Shown in pieces: positions 41,777-50,549 of a stretch of DNA of 64,000 nt (within the stretch, counting starts at the first letter, position 1; each line of letters opens with the position of its first letter). The position numbers and the translations under genes are program-made. The notes under the pieces were generated by a model, which did not search any database, was not told where the DNA came from, and saw nothing but the letters and a program-made list of their open reading frames with translations. This DNA comes from JAGIBJ01 sp032119795 (lineage in GTDB: Bacteria > Actinomycetota > Thermoleophilia > Solirubrobacterales > Solirubrobacteraceae): positions 372,001 to 436,000 of the forward strand of contig JAUMFO010000008.1 of assembly GCA_032119795.1 (NCBI GenBank), in the 5' to 3' direction.

Positions 41777-42163
41777 GTTTGGCGGGTCGGACACCCCGCC
41801 GGGTTGGTGACTGCCACCGAAAGCGGCGACGTGCACCGAAGTCTCCCGGATCTGTGCGCCGCCACACGCGAGAACCAGCCAGATCGGAGGACCGCGCTCC
41901 GAAAACCCCCGGGGACTCGGGCGAACAGGACCACTTCCTCCCCCACCTCAGCCGCGCGTCCTCGACGCGAAAGTGGCACGACTGAAAGGTGTCTGGTGAG
42001 GACCATCACATTGCCCTGGGTTGACCGATCGGCGGGCGCGCCAAGCGCCCGCCATAGGAACGAAGAACGCCCCCGCCACAGACGTGACGGGGGCGCATGC
42101 TCGGCGAGCCGAGGACCGAGGTGAGCTCGCGAGCGGCGTCGCCACCTCTGGCTAGTCCTTGCC
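41777..42163. other. Intergenic region between array genes A and B
   Basis: No gene seen. It holds the gene A leader and promoter and the gene B terminator. The stretch 41802-41854 resembles 54405-54457 upstream of gene F (GGTTGGTGACTGCC ... CCGGATCTG), so A and F share a leader type distinct from the other array genes. Confidence 0.55.
42068..42095 (-). terminator. Terminator hairpin of array gene B
   Basis: CGCCCCCG-12 nt-CGGGGGCG, followed leftwards by GTTCTTCGTTCC, a moderately T-rich tail. It lies 69 bp past the gene B stop. Confidence 0.6.
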
Positions 42164-45100
42164 CTATTGGACGACCTGGATCGTGGCGATCAGGTTCGAC
42201 TGGCCCTGGTTGAGTTCGCAGTAGACGTTGAAGTCGTTCGGCGTCGTATCGGCGGGGACGGGGTTGCCGAAGAAATCGCTCGTGAGCTTGCGGACGTTGA
42301 TGATGTTGCCGGACTGGCCCTTGGCAACGAGGTTCAGCGTGATGCGATCCAGGCGGATGAGCGCGTTGCCAACGGGCTCAAGCTGAACCGACGGGGTGTC
42401 GCCCTTGGCCGTCAGGACGAGGTTGCCGGTGACGGGATCGGAGCTCGGGCGGATCCACGGCTCAACGACGAGCGGAACGAACAGGTCTTCCTGGATGAAC
42501 CCATCCGGGAACTCCAGATCGGCAAACGCCTCAGACGAACCCTCGATCGAGTACGCGTTGAGGGTGTTGATCGCGCGAGCCGTATCGCCCTTGGCGGTCG
42601 CGACCGCGTTGATCTGGAACGCCGGCTGGTTCACCCGAAGAAGCGCCTGCCGCGGGATGTTCGAGGACACCCTGACGCTGAGCGGCTGCTTGTCGACGAT
42701 CGGGTACTTGCAGGTGTACTCGAGCGTGACGTCCTCCTGGCAGAGAGAGGCACGGGAGCACGCGCTGGCGCTGAGGGTGCGCACCGCGACGGCAGCCGAC
42801 CTCGGGCTCGTGGCGCCCGCGTCGTCAAACGCCTCCACCTCGAACGCGTAGGCCGTCGACGGCGCCAGGCCGACCGTGGAGAACGTCGGCGTCGGTGACG
42901 TGCCGACCTTCACGCCGTCGCGGTAGATCGTGTAGCCAGCGACGCGCACGTCGTCGGTCGACGGGGCCCAGGAGAGCGCGACCGTTGACGACGTCGCCCG
43001 ATCGACCTGCAGCCCCGTCGGAATCGTCGGCGGCGTGTTGAGCACGAGCGTGGCGGTCTTGACCGCCAGCGGCTGGCTCCGAGGACCGGCGAGCCCGTTC
43101 GCGCCCAGGGCCTCCACGGTGAACGAGTACTCCGTCGCCGGCGACAATCCAACGACCTTGGCCGACGTCTCCGTCCCGCTGACCGTCCTCACTGGGGCCG
43201 TGTCCCCGTCCTGGTAGACGCGGTACTCCTTGACGAAGTCAGCCGGATCGGAAACGACAGGAGCGGTCCAGGAGAGATCGACCGAGGTGGTCGACGACGG
43301 CCCGGCCTTGAGGCCGGTGACCTTGAGCGGCGGTGACATGCCGCCGACGGGAGAGAGGTCCAGCGAGATCGTGTTGCCCTTGCCAGCCGTCAGCGGGGAG
43401 ACGATGCCGTTGAGGACGCCGCAGCCGTTGAGATCGCTGATCGCGTAGGTGCCCGTGAGCGTGCCGCCCTTGAAGATCTCAAACGCCTTCGTCGACGTGA
43501 GGTTGATCTCCGACAGCGACTTGGTCTGGCAGCTATTGCCACCAGCCAGCGGAATCGCACCAAAGAGCTTCACCTCGCTGACCTTGATCCGAACGAGGCT
43601 CTTGGAACGCAAGATGTTCGCGTCATCGAGCGTTCCCGTCGTCTTCCCCGACGGAGCAAACGAGATCTTCACCGTCACCGGCAAGAACCCACCAGCCGTC
43701 AACCGACCCGACGTCGGACTCAGCACCAGATCAGCCGAGAACTTCCCATTCGACGGATCCAGCGCAGCATCGATCCCACCCTTCAGCGGCAGCACCCCCT
43801 TGGTGAGCGTCTTCAGCGTCGTCGAACCAGCCAGCGTGTACCCCTGACACGCAAGGCCCTCCGGGCAGGTCGGACCAGGCGTCAGCGTGGTGACGGCGAG
43901 CTCCTCCGACTTCGGGCCCTCGACGTAGCCCCTGGTGTCGACCGCTGCCACCGAGAACCGGTAGGCCGTGTTCGGCGTCAAGCCCGACACCGTGGCACTC
44001 AGGCCAGTCACCGTGACGACCGGCGTCGCGCCTGCACCCTGGTACACGCGGTACTCCTTGATGGCGTCTCCAGCGTCGGGATCGGTCGCAGGGCTCCACG
44101 AGAGCGCAATGCTCGTCGTGCCCGCGAGTCCTTTGAGTCCCGAAACCTTGGTCGGCGGAAGGTCCAGCGCCGGCTTGGTCACGAGAAGCTCCCCCGACTC
44201 CTCCGACCGGTTGCCAGCCTTGTCAACCGCCGAAATCCAGAAGTAGTACTCCGAGTCTGCCGCAAGCCCGCCGAAGAACTGGCTCAACGTGCCGGCCGGC
44301 ACCTCGACCGCGGGTGCCTCGTCGGTTGCAACGCGGTAGTAGTCAAGACCGGAGACCGGGCAGTCGCCATCGGCCGGGTCGGTCGAGGCACCCCAGCGCA
44401 CATTGAGCGTGTTCTCGCCGGCGTCCGAGCCATCGGGCAGGTACACGCCAGGAGTCGGGGTCGTCGGAGCTTTCGTGTCGGTCATGCAGGTCGGCTGCGC
44501 CGGGTCGGTCTTGACCGCGAGCGCGTCGCTAGGTGGCCCCTCGAGCGGGCCCTTCGTATCGACGGCTACGACGGTGAACAAGTAGTCGGTGTCCGGCGTC
44601 AAGACATCGATGTCGGCCGACGTTGCCGGAGCGGCGACGGTCTTCACGAGGGTGGCGCCCTGGTAGACGCGGTACTCCTTGATGGAATCACCGGCGTCGG
44701 GATCCGTCGCTGCGTCCCAAGCGAGAGCAACCGTCGTCGGCGACTTCGCCGTCGCCTTCAGACCGGTGACCTTCGGCACGTGGGGCCCGACGATCACCTC
44801 CGGGACGACCTTGATCGTCGCGATCACGTTGCTCTGGCCGGCGTTGAGCTTGCAGTAGACGTTGAAGTCGTCTGGCGTCGTGTCGGCCGGGACGGGGTTG
44901 CCGTCAAAGTCGGTCGTCAGCTTGCGGACGTTGATGGTGTTTCCGCTCGCGCCCTTGGCCTGGAGGGTCAGCGCAATGCGATCCAGACGGATCGTCGCGG
45001 TGCCAACCGGCTCGAGTTGGATCGACGGCGTGCGGCCCTTGGCGGACAGCGTCAGATCGCCGGCCACCGGAGCCGAACTCGGGCGGTTCCACGGCGCGAC

Positions 45101-45484
45101 CGTCAGCGGAACGAACAGGTCCTCCTGGATGAACCCATCGGGAAACTCCAAGTCGGCGAACGCGTCGGCGAACCCCACGATCGAGTACGCGTTGAGCGTG
45201 TTGATCGCGCGAGCGGTATCGCCCTTGGCGACCGCAGTGGCGTCGATCTCGAACTCCGGCTGCTTGACGCCAACCACGACCTCCGACGGGATATTCGACG
45301 AGATCTTGATGCTCAGCGGCTGCTTGTCGACGATCGGATACTTACACGTGAAGTCGAGCGTGACGTCAGGAACGTTTGGGACCGCGGCTTGGGCACCGGT
45401 CGCGCCAGCAGTGCCAGCAAAGACGACGAGGGCTGCGGTGAGGGCTTTCGCCAACCCGCGTGCCTTATGGGACATGAGAGACAC
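42164..45484 (-). CDS. Array protein B: chimeric, N-domain at both ends
   Basis: 1106 residues from GTG at 45484 with GAGGAG upstream. Order: signal peptide (ALVVFAGTAGATGAQA), N-domain, three FN3-type units (one is the CMTDTKAPTTPTPGVYLPD variant), the C-domain (CPEGLACQGYTLAGS to NTISLDLSP), two more FN3 units, and then a second complete N-domain (EDVTLEYTCKYPIVDKQPL to LIATIQVVQ) as the true C-terminus. No other member has this order. It looks like an in-frame fusion of a whole array gene with the N-domain of a neighbour that lost its signal peptide. Function unknown. Confidence 0.8.
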   Translation of the reverse strand: MSLMSHKARGLAKALTAALVVFAGTAGATGAQAAVPNVPDVTLDFTCKYPIVDKQPLSIKISSNIPSEVVVGVKQPEFEIDATAVAKGDTARAINTLNAYSIVGFADAFADLEFPDGFIQEDLFVPLTVAPWNRPSSAPVAGDLTLSAKGRTPSIQLEPVGTATIRLDRIALTLQAKGASGNTINVRKLTTDFDGNPVPADTTPDDFNVYCKLNAGQSNVIATIKVVPEVIVGPHVPKVTGLKATAKSPTTVALAWDAATDPDAGDSIKEYRVYQGATLVKTVAAPATSADIDVLTPDTDYLFTVVAVDTKGPLEGPPSDALAVKTDPAQPTCMTDTKAPTTPTPGVYLPDGSDAGENTLNVRWGASTDPADGDCPVSGLDYYRVATDEAPAVEVPAGTLSQFFGGLAADSEYYFWISAVDKAGNRSEESGELLVTKPALDLPPTKVSGLKGLAGTTSIALSWSPATDPDAGDAIKEYRVYQGAGATPVVTVTGLSATVSGLTPNTAYRFSVAAVDTRGYVEGPKSEELAVTTLTPGPTCPEGLACQGYTLAGSTTLKTLTKGVLPLKGGIDAALDPSNGKFSADLVLSPTSGRLTAGGFLPVTVKISFAPSGKTTGTLDDANILRSKSLVRIKVSEVKLFGAIPLAGGNSCQTKSLSEINLTSTKAFEIFKGGTLTGTYAISDLNGCGVLNGIVSPLTAGKGNTISLDLSPVGGMSPPLKVTGLKAGPSSTTSVDLSWTAPVVSDPADFVKEYRVYQDGDTAPVRTVSGTETSAKVVGLSPATEYSFTVEALGANGLAGPRSQPLAVKTATLVLNTPPTIPTGLQVDRATSSTVALSWAPSTDDVRVAGYTIYRDGVKVGTSPTPTFSTVGLAPSTAYAFEVEAFDDAGATSPRSAAVAVRTLSASACSRASLCQEDVTLEYTCKYPIVDKQPLSVRVSSNIPRQALLRVNQPAFQINAVATAKGDTARAINTLNAYSIEGSSEAFADLEFPDGFIQEDLFVPLVVEPWIRPSSDPVTGNLVLTAKGDTPSVQLEPVGNALIRLDRITLNLVAKGQSGNIINVRKLTSDFFGNPVPADTTPNDFNVYCELNQGQSNLIATIQVVQ

Positions 45485-45486
45485 TT

Positions 45487-45501
45487 CCAACTCCTCGTTG
45501 G
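45487..45501 (-). promoter_or_regulatory. Shine-Dalgarno stem-loop of gene B
   Basis: CCAAC-GAGGA-GTTGG on the minus strand; the loop is one base shorter than in its sisters while the stem is unchanged. Confidence 0.6.
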
Positions 45502-45527
45502 ACGACCGGGGACACCGATCTGGTGGG

Positions 45528-45545
45528 ACATGCACATGTGCATGT
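45528..45545. promoter_or_regulatory. Perfect 18-bp palindrome upstream of gene B
   Basis: ACATGCACATGTGCATGT is fully self-complementary and lies between the gene B start and its conserved upstream motif. No other array gene has it, so it may be a private operator. Confidence 0.45.
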
Positions 45546-45563
45546 GCTTCCGCGACCATACCG

Positions 45564-45587
45564 CCTGCGGCGCAACACGTGGCGTAT
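45564..45587 (-). promoter_or_regulatory. Conserved upstream motif, gene B copy
   Basis: Plus-strand CCTGCGGCGCAACACGTGGCG resembles the CTGTG-n7-ACACGTAGCG element found 80-90 bp upstream of genes C, E, G and H. Degenerate copy. Confidence 0.4.
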
Positions 45588-45656
45588 CTCACGCGCCGTG
45601 CGTCCCTGGCGCTACTTCACCGCAATCCCCCACTCGTGAGCACCCACCAACGACGA

Positions 45657-45689
45657 GGGCCCGGGTCGCGCAGTGCGCGGCCCGGGCCC
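45657..45689 (-). terminator. Terminator hairpin of array gene C (GGGCCCGGG family)
   Basis: GGGCCCGGGTCGCGC with a 15-base partner (one wobble) and a 3-base loop, 37 bp past the gene C stop. Near-identical hairpins follow genes F, G, H and the lipoprotein at 59085. Confidence 0.65.
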
Positions 45690-45726
45690 CGATCAGCGGT
45701 CTAGGACCGTGGATTGATCGTCGTGC

Positions 45727-48355
45727 TTACGCCTTGGGCGTGAGATCCAACGAGATCGTGTTGCCCTTGCCGGCGGTCAGCGGCGAGACGAGGCCGTTGA
45801 GGGCGCCGCAGCCGTTGAGATCGCTGATGGCGTAGGTGCCCTTGAGGGTGCCGCCCTTGAAGATCTCAAACGCCTTGGTCGACGTGAGGTTGATCTCCGA
45901 GAGAGACTTCGTCTGGCAGCCGTTGCCACCAGCCAGCGGAATCGCACCGAACAGCTTCACTTCGGTGATCTTGATGCGGACCAGGCTCTTGGAACGCAGG
46001 ATGTTCGCGTCGTCGAGCGTGCCGGTCGTCTTGCCCGAGGGAGCAAACGCGACCTTGACCGTGATCGGCAGGAAGCTCAGCGCCGTCAGGCGACCCGACG
46101 TCGGGTTGAGCACCAGATCAGCCGTGAACTTGCCGTTGGACGGATCCAGAGCCGCATCGATGCCACCCTTGAGCGGAAGCGTGCCCCTAGTGAGCGTGTT
46201 CAGCTGCGTGGACCCGGCGAGCGTGTAGCCCTGGCAGGCGAAGCCCTCCGGGCAGACACCCGGCTCGACCTTCGGGCCGGTGGTGCCATCGACGCCAGCG
46301 GACTTGGCGCTGGTGAGACCGGGCTCATCAAACGCGTCGACCGTGAACGTGTACTTCGTCGAAGGCGCCAGGCCGGTCGCCGTGAACGACGGCGTTGCCG
46401 ACGTCCCGATCTTCGTGCCGTTGCTGTAGACGTTGTAGCCAGCGACCTTGGCGTCATCCGTAGATGCCGTCCAGGACAGCGCGATCGTCGACGAGGTCAC
46501 GGCGCCGACCTTCAGCGCCGTCGGAACCGTCGGAGCGGTGTTGACCGGGTCCGGGATCGGATCGGTCTTGACCGGCAGCGCGTCGCTCGCGGGACCCGCA
46601 ACCGGGCCACCGTTATCAACGGCCACCACGGTGAACGAGTAGTCCGTGTTCGGCGTCAGGCCATCGACCTTCACCGACGTCGCCGGAGCAGCAACGGTCT
46701 TGACCTGGGTCGCACCCTGGAAGACGCGGTACTCCTTGATGCTGTCGCCAGCATCCGGATCGGAAGCAGCGTCCCAAGCGAGGTCAACCGACGTGGTCGA
46801 CTTCGCCGTGCTCTTCAGACCGGCAACCTTGCCCGGCGCCGTGTTCACGGGGTCCGGGATCGGATCGGTCTTGACCGGCAGTGCGTCGCTCGCGGGACCG
46901 GCAACCGGGCCACCGTTATCGACGGCGACCACGGTGAACGAGTAGTCCGTGTTCGGCGTCAGGCCGTCAACCTTGACCGACGTGGCCGGAGCCGCGACGG
47001 TCTTCACGAGGTTGGCACCCTGGAAGACGCGGTACTCCTTGATGNNNNNNNNNNNNNNNNNNNNNNNNNNNNNNNNNNNNNNNNNNNNNNNNNNNNNNNN
47101 NNNNNNNNNNNNNNNNNNNNNNNNNNNNNNNNNNNNNNNNNNNNACGGTGAACGAGTAGTCCGTGTTCGGCGTCAGGCCGTCAACCTTGACCGACGTGGC
47201 CGGAGCCGCGACGGTCTTCACGAGGTTGGCACCCTGGAAGACGCGGTACTCCTTGATGGAGTCGCCAGCATCCGGATCGGAAGCAGCGTCCCAAGCGAGA
47301 TCGACCGACGTGGTCGACTTCGCCGTGCTCTTCAGCCCAGCAACCTTGCCCGGAGCCCTGTTCACGGGATCCGGGATCGGATCGGTCTTGACCGGCAGTG
47401 CGTCGCTCGCAGGGCCAGCTTCGGGGCCAGCGGTATCAACGGCGACGACGGTGAACGAGTAGTCCGTGTTCGGCGTCAGGCCATCGACCTTCACCGACGT
47501 GGCCGGAGCCGCAACGGTCTTCACGAGGGTCGCGCCCTGGAAGACGCGGTACTCCTTGATGGAATCGCCAGCGTCCGGATCGGATGCAGCGTCCCAAGCG
47601 AGATCAACCGAATCGGTCGACTTCGCCGTGCTCTTCAGCCCAGCAACCTTGCCCGGAGCCGTGTTCAGACTATTGACGACCTCGATCGTGGCAATGAGGT
47701 TGCTCTGGCCCGGGTTGAGCTTGCAGTAGACGTTGAAGTCGTTCGGCGTCGAGTCGGCGGGAACGACGGGGTTGCCGTCGAAGTCCGTCGTGAGCTTGCG
47801 GACGTTGATGATGTTGCCGGACTGACCCTTAGCGACCAGGTTCAGCGTGATGCGATCAAGGCGGATGAGCGCGTTGCCGACGGGCTCAAGCTGAACCGAC
47901 GGGGTGTCGCCCTTGGCGGTCAGGACGAGGTTGCCGGTGACGGGATCCGAGTTCGGGCGGATCCACGGCTCAACGACGAGCGGAACGAACAGGTCTTCCT
48001 GGATGAAGCCATCCGGGAACTCCAGATCGGCAAACGCCTCAGACGAACCCTCGATCGAGTACGCGTTGAGGGTGTTGATCGCGCGAGCCGTGTCGCCACC
48101 GGCAGTTGCAACGGCGTTGATCTGGAACGCCGGCTGGTTGACGCGCAGCACCGCTTTGGTGGGGATGTTCGACGAGACCTTGATGCTCAGCGGCTGCTTG
48201 TCGACGATCGGGTACTTGCAGGTGTACTCGAGCGTGACGTCAGGAACCGAAGGCACAGCGGCCTGGGCACCAGTTGCACCGCCGACACCGGCGATGACGA
48301 GGGCCGCGGTGCTGGCTTTCGCCAACCCGCGTGCCCCATGGGACATGAGAGACAC
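45727..48355 (-). CDS. Array protein C: N-domain, FN3 repeats, C-domain, interrupted by an assembly gap
   Basis: Starts at GTG 48355 (GGAGGAG upstream) with signal peptide (ALVIAGVGGATGAQA), N-domain, FN3 units of the NTAPGKVAGLKSTAKST type, a final TVPTALKVGAVTSSTIALSW unit and the C-domain CPEGFACQGYTLAGS to NTISLDLTPKA. A block of 100 Ns (47045-47144) breaks the frame. The frames on both sides agree if the missing part is 189 bp, the amount needed to complete one 303-bp FN3 unit, giving 905 residues; additional whole units may also be missing. Not a real frameshift. Function unknown, as for the other members. Confidence 0.75.
47045..47144. other. Assembly gap (100 N) inside the FN3 array of gene C
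   Basis: Exactly 100 Ns, a placeholder length. The flanks are near-identical 303-bp repeats, which short reads could not span. Confidence 0.95.
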
Positions 48356-48357
48356 TT

Positions 48358-48373
48358 CCAACTCCTCCGTTGG
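48358..48373 (-). promoter_or_regulatory. Shine-Dalgarno stem-loop of gene C
   Basis: CCAAC-GGAGGA-GTTGG on the minus strand, with a full GGAGGA in the loop. Confidence 0.6.
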
Positions 48374-48442
48374 TAAGCCGAGCAAGCTCAGCTTTGTTGA
48401 GCGCCGCACGGTTGCGGACGCCCGTCGCGACTCTCCCACGGC

Positions 48443-48465
48443 CTGTGCCAGGAGACACGGAGTAC
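48443..48465 (-). promoter_or_regulatory. Conserved upstream motif, gene C copy
   Basis: Plus-strand CTGTGCCAGGAGACACGGAG, 88 bp upstream of the start, matching the CTGTG ... ACACGTAGCG element with two changes in the second half. Confidence 0.45.
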
Positions 48466-48524
48466 ACCCGTGCAAGCCTGGGCACGCCTGGGCACGCCCC
48501 ACGCCGGTGGCTCACGAACGACGA

Positions 48525-48558
48525 GGGCCCGGGTCGTGCGACTGCACAACCCGGGCCC
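48525..48558 (-). terminator. Terminator hairpin of array gene D
   Basis: GGGCCCGGGT with its exact complement, extended by a second inner GTGC/GCAC pairing, 36 bp past the stop. Confidence 0.65.
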
Positions 48559-48594
48559 CGACCCGCAGCGAAACCGCCTGTTTGTCCTTGGCGC

Positions 48595-50394
48595 CTAGAC
48601 CTTCGGGGTCAGGTTGAGGGTGATGGTGTTGCCCTTGCCAGCGGTCAGCGGGGAGACGATGCCGTTGAGGACGCCGCAGCCGTTGAGATCGCTGATCGCG
48701 TACGTGCCGGTGAGGGTGCCGCCCTTGAAGATCTCAAACGCCTTCGTCGACGTGAGGTTGATCTCCGACAACGACTTCGTCTGGCAGCCGTTGCCACCAG
48801 CCAGCGGAATCGCACCAAAGAGCTTCACCTCGGACACCTTGATCCGAACCAGGCTCTTGGAACGCAGGATGTTCGCGTCATCGAGCGTCCCCGTCGTCTT
48901 CCCCGACGGCGCAAAGCCGATCTTCACCGTCACGGGCAAGAACCCACCAGCGGTCAAGCGACCCGTGGTCGGGCTCAGCACCAGATCAGCCGTGAACTTG
49001 CCATTCGACGGATCCAGCTGCGCATCGATGCCACCCTTCAGCGGCAACACACCCGTCGTCAACGTCTTGAGCGTCGTCGAACCAGCGAGCGCGTAGCCCT
49101 GGCACGCAAAGCCCTCCGGGCAGAGCGGATCGGGGAGGACAACCGGGAGACTCACCACCGTCAGCGCAACCGACCTCGGACTCACCGAGCCCGCCTCGTC
49201 GAAGGCCTCAATCTCAAACGTGTATTGCGTGGCAGGCGCCAAACCAGTCACCGAGAACGTCGGCGTCGGCGACGGCGACGTACCGATCTTCACGCCGTTG
49301 CGGTAGACGTTGTAGCCGGCAACCTTCACGTCGTCGGTGGAAGCCGTCCATGACAAGGCAACGGACGACGACGTCACCGCACCCGCCTTCAGCGCCGCCG
49401 GCACCGACGGCGGCGCATTCGGGGGAATGAGCGCGTCAGTCTTCACCTGCAGGGCGGCGCTAGGCCAGCCCTCACCAAAGCCGCCGACCGCCGCGACGGT
49501 GAACGAGTAGGCCGTGTCAGGCGTGAGGCCAGTGATCTTCGTCGACGTGGCCGGAGCCGCAACCCTCGTCACGAGCGTCGTACCCTGGTAGACGTTGTAC
49601 TCCCTGGCCCCGACGGGGCCGCCGTTGGGCGCGGTGTCCCACGCGAGGTCAACTGTTGTGGTCGACTTCGCGGTCGACTTCAGACCGGTCACCTGGCCGG
49701 GCACCCAGTCGATGTGGACGACGTTGATCGTCGCGATGACGTTGCTTTGCCCGTCGTTGAGCTTGCAGTAGACGTTGAAGTCGTTGGGCGTTGTGTCCGG
49801 CGGGACGGGGTTGCCGTCGAAGTCCGTCGTGAGCTTGCGGACGTTGACGATGTTGCCCGTCTGGCCCTTGGCGACGAGGTTGAGCGTGATCCGGTCCAAA
49901 CGGATGATCGCGTCGCCTTCCGGCTCAAGCTGAACCGAAGGCGTGTCGCCCTTGGCGTTCAGGACGAGGTTGCCGGTGACGGGATCCGAGTTCGGGCGGA
50001 TCCACGGGGCGACGACGAGCGGGACGAACAGGTCTTCCTGGATGAACCCGTCCGGGAACTCCAGATCGGCATACGCGTCAGACGAGCCCTCGATCGAGTA
50101 CGCGTTGAGGGTGTTGATCGCACGAGCGGTGTCGCCACCGGCGGTCGCGACCGCGTTGATCTGGAACGCCGGCTGGTTGACGCGAACTTCCGCAAGCGAC
50201 GGGATGTTCGACGAGACCTTGATGCTCAGCGGCTGCTTGTCGACGATCGGGTACTTGCACGTGTACTCGAGCGTGACGTCGGGAACCGAGGGCACCTCCG
50301 CCGCACCTGCGGGTGTCCCGGCAACGCCGGCGATGAGGAGGGCGGCGGTACTGGCTTTCGCCATTCTGCGCGCCCGATGTGACATGAAAGACAT
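48595..50394 (-). CDS. Array protein D: N-domain, two FN3, C-domain
   Basis: 599 residues. Unlike its sisters it starts with ATG (50394), behind CAGGAG. Signal peptide MSFMSHRARRMAKASTAALL to a site near GTPAGAAE. Then N-domain (LEYTCKYPI to YCKLNDGQSNVIATI), one FN3 with an unusual GGPVGAREYNVYQG turn, a second FN3 of the PAALKAGAVTSSSVALSW type and the C-domain (CPEGFACQGYALAGS to NTITLNLTPKV). This four-part order is the basic plan of the family. The upstream space is short: the gene E terminator ends 66 bp away, so its promoter must lie in or just beyond that hairpin. Function unknown. Confidence 0.82.
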   Translation of the reverse strand: MSFMSHRARRMAKASTAALLIAGVAGTPAGAAEVPSVPDVTLEYTCKYPIVDKQPLSIKVSSNIPSLAEVRVNQPAFQINAVATAGGDTARAINTLNAYSIEGSSDAYADLEFPDGFIQEDLFVPLVVAPWIRPNSDPVTGNLVLNAKGDTPSVQLEPEGDAIIRLDRITLNLVAKGQTGNIVNVRKLTTDFDGNPVPPDTTPNDFNVYCKLNDGQSNVIATINVVHIDWVPGQVTGLKSTAKSTTTVDLAWDTAPNGGPVGAREYNVYQGTTLVTRVAAPATSTKITGLTPDTAYSFTVAAVGGFGEGWPSAALQVKTDALIPPNAPPSVPAALKAGAVTSSSVALSWTASTDDVKVAGYNVYRNGVKIGTSPSPTPTFSVTGLAPATQYTFEIEAFDEAGSVSPRSVALTVVSLPVVLPDPLCPEGFACQGYALAGSTTLKTLTTGVLPLKGGIDAQLDPSNGKFTADLVLSPTTGRLTAGGFLPVTVKIGFAPSGKTTGTLDDANILRSKSLVRIKVSEVKLFGAIPLAGGNGCQTKSLSEINLTSTKAFEIFKGGTLTGTYAISDLNGCGVLNGIVSPLTAGKGNTITLNLTPKV

Positions 50395-50396
50395 TT

Positions 50397-50412
50397 CCAA
50401 CTCCTGGGTTGA
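50397..50412 (-). promoter_or_regulatory. Shine-Dalgarno stem-loop of gene D
   Basis: TCAAC-CCAGGA-GTTGG on the minus strand. The outer C-G pair of the other copies becomes U-G, so pairing is kept despite the base change. Confidence 0.55.
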
Positions 50413-50459
50413 GTGAGACCAAGCTGGCCCGGCCAGATGGGCCTCTCCGCCGGGCCACA

Positions 50460-50498
50460 AACCGCGCCCTCGCCAGATTCGGCGGCGAGGGCGCGGTT
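50460..50498 (-). terminator. Terminator hairpin of array gene E
   Basis: Perfect 15-bp arms AACCGCGCCCTCGCC and complement around a 9-base loop. It differs in sequence from the GGGCCCGGG hairpins of its neighbours. Confidence 0.65.
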
Positions 50499-50549
50499 CG
50501 ATGGTGTGGCGCTCAAGGCTGAGCGTCACATCATTGGTTGAGCGTGGGC

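Noticed and set aside
46438..47660. Regular 303-bp repeats considered as a CRISPR or satellite array
   Set aside because: Units are far too long for CRISPR and encode in-frame FN3 domains.
45727..48355. Frameshift or pseudogene in gene C
   Set aside because: The frame change falls exactly at the 100-N placeholder and disappears with a 189-bp fill.
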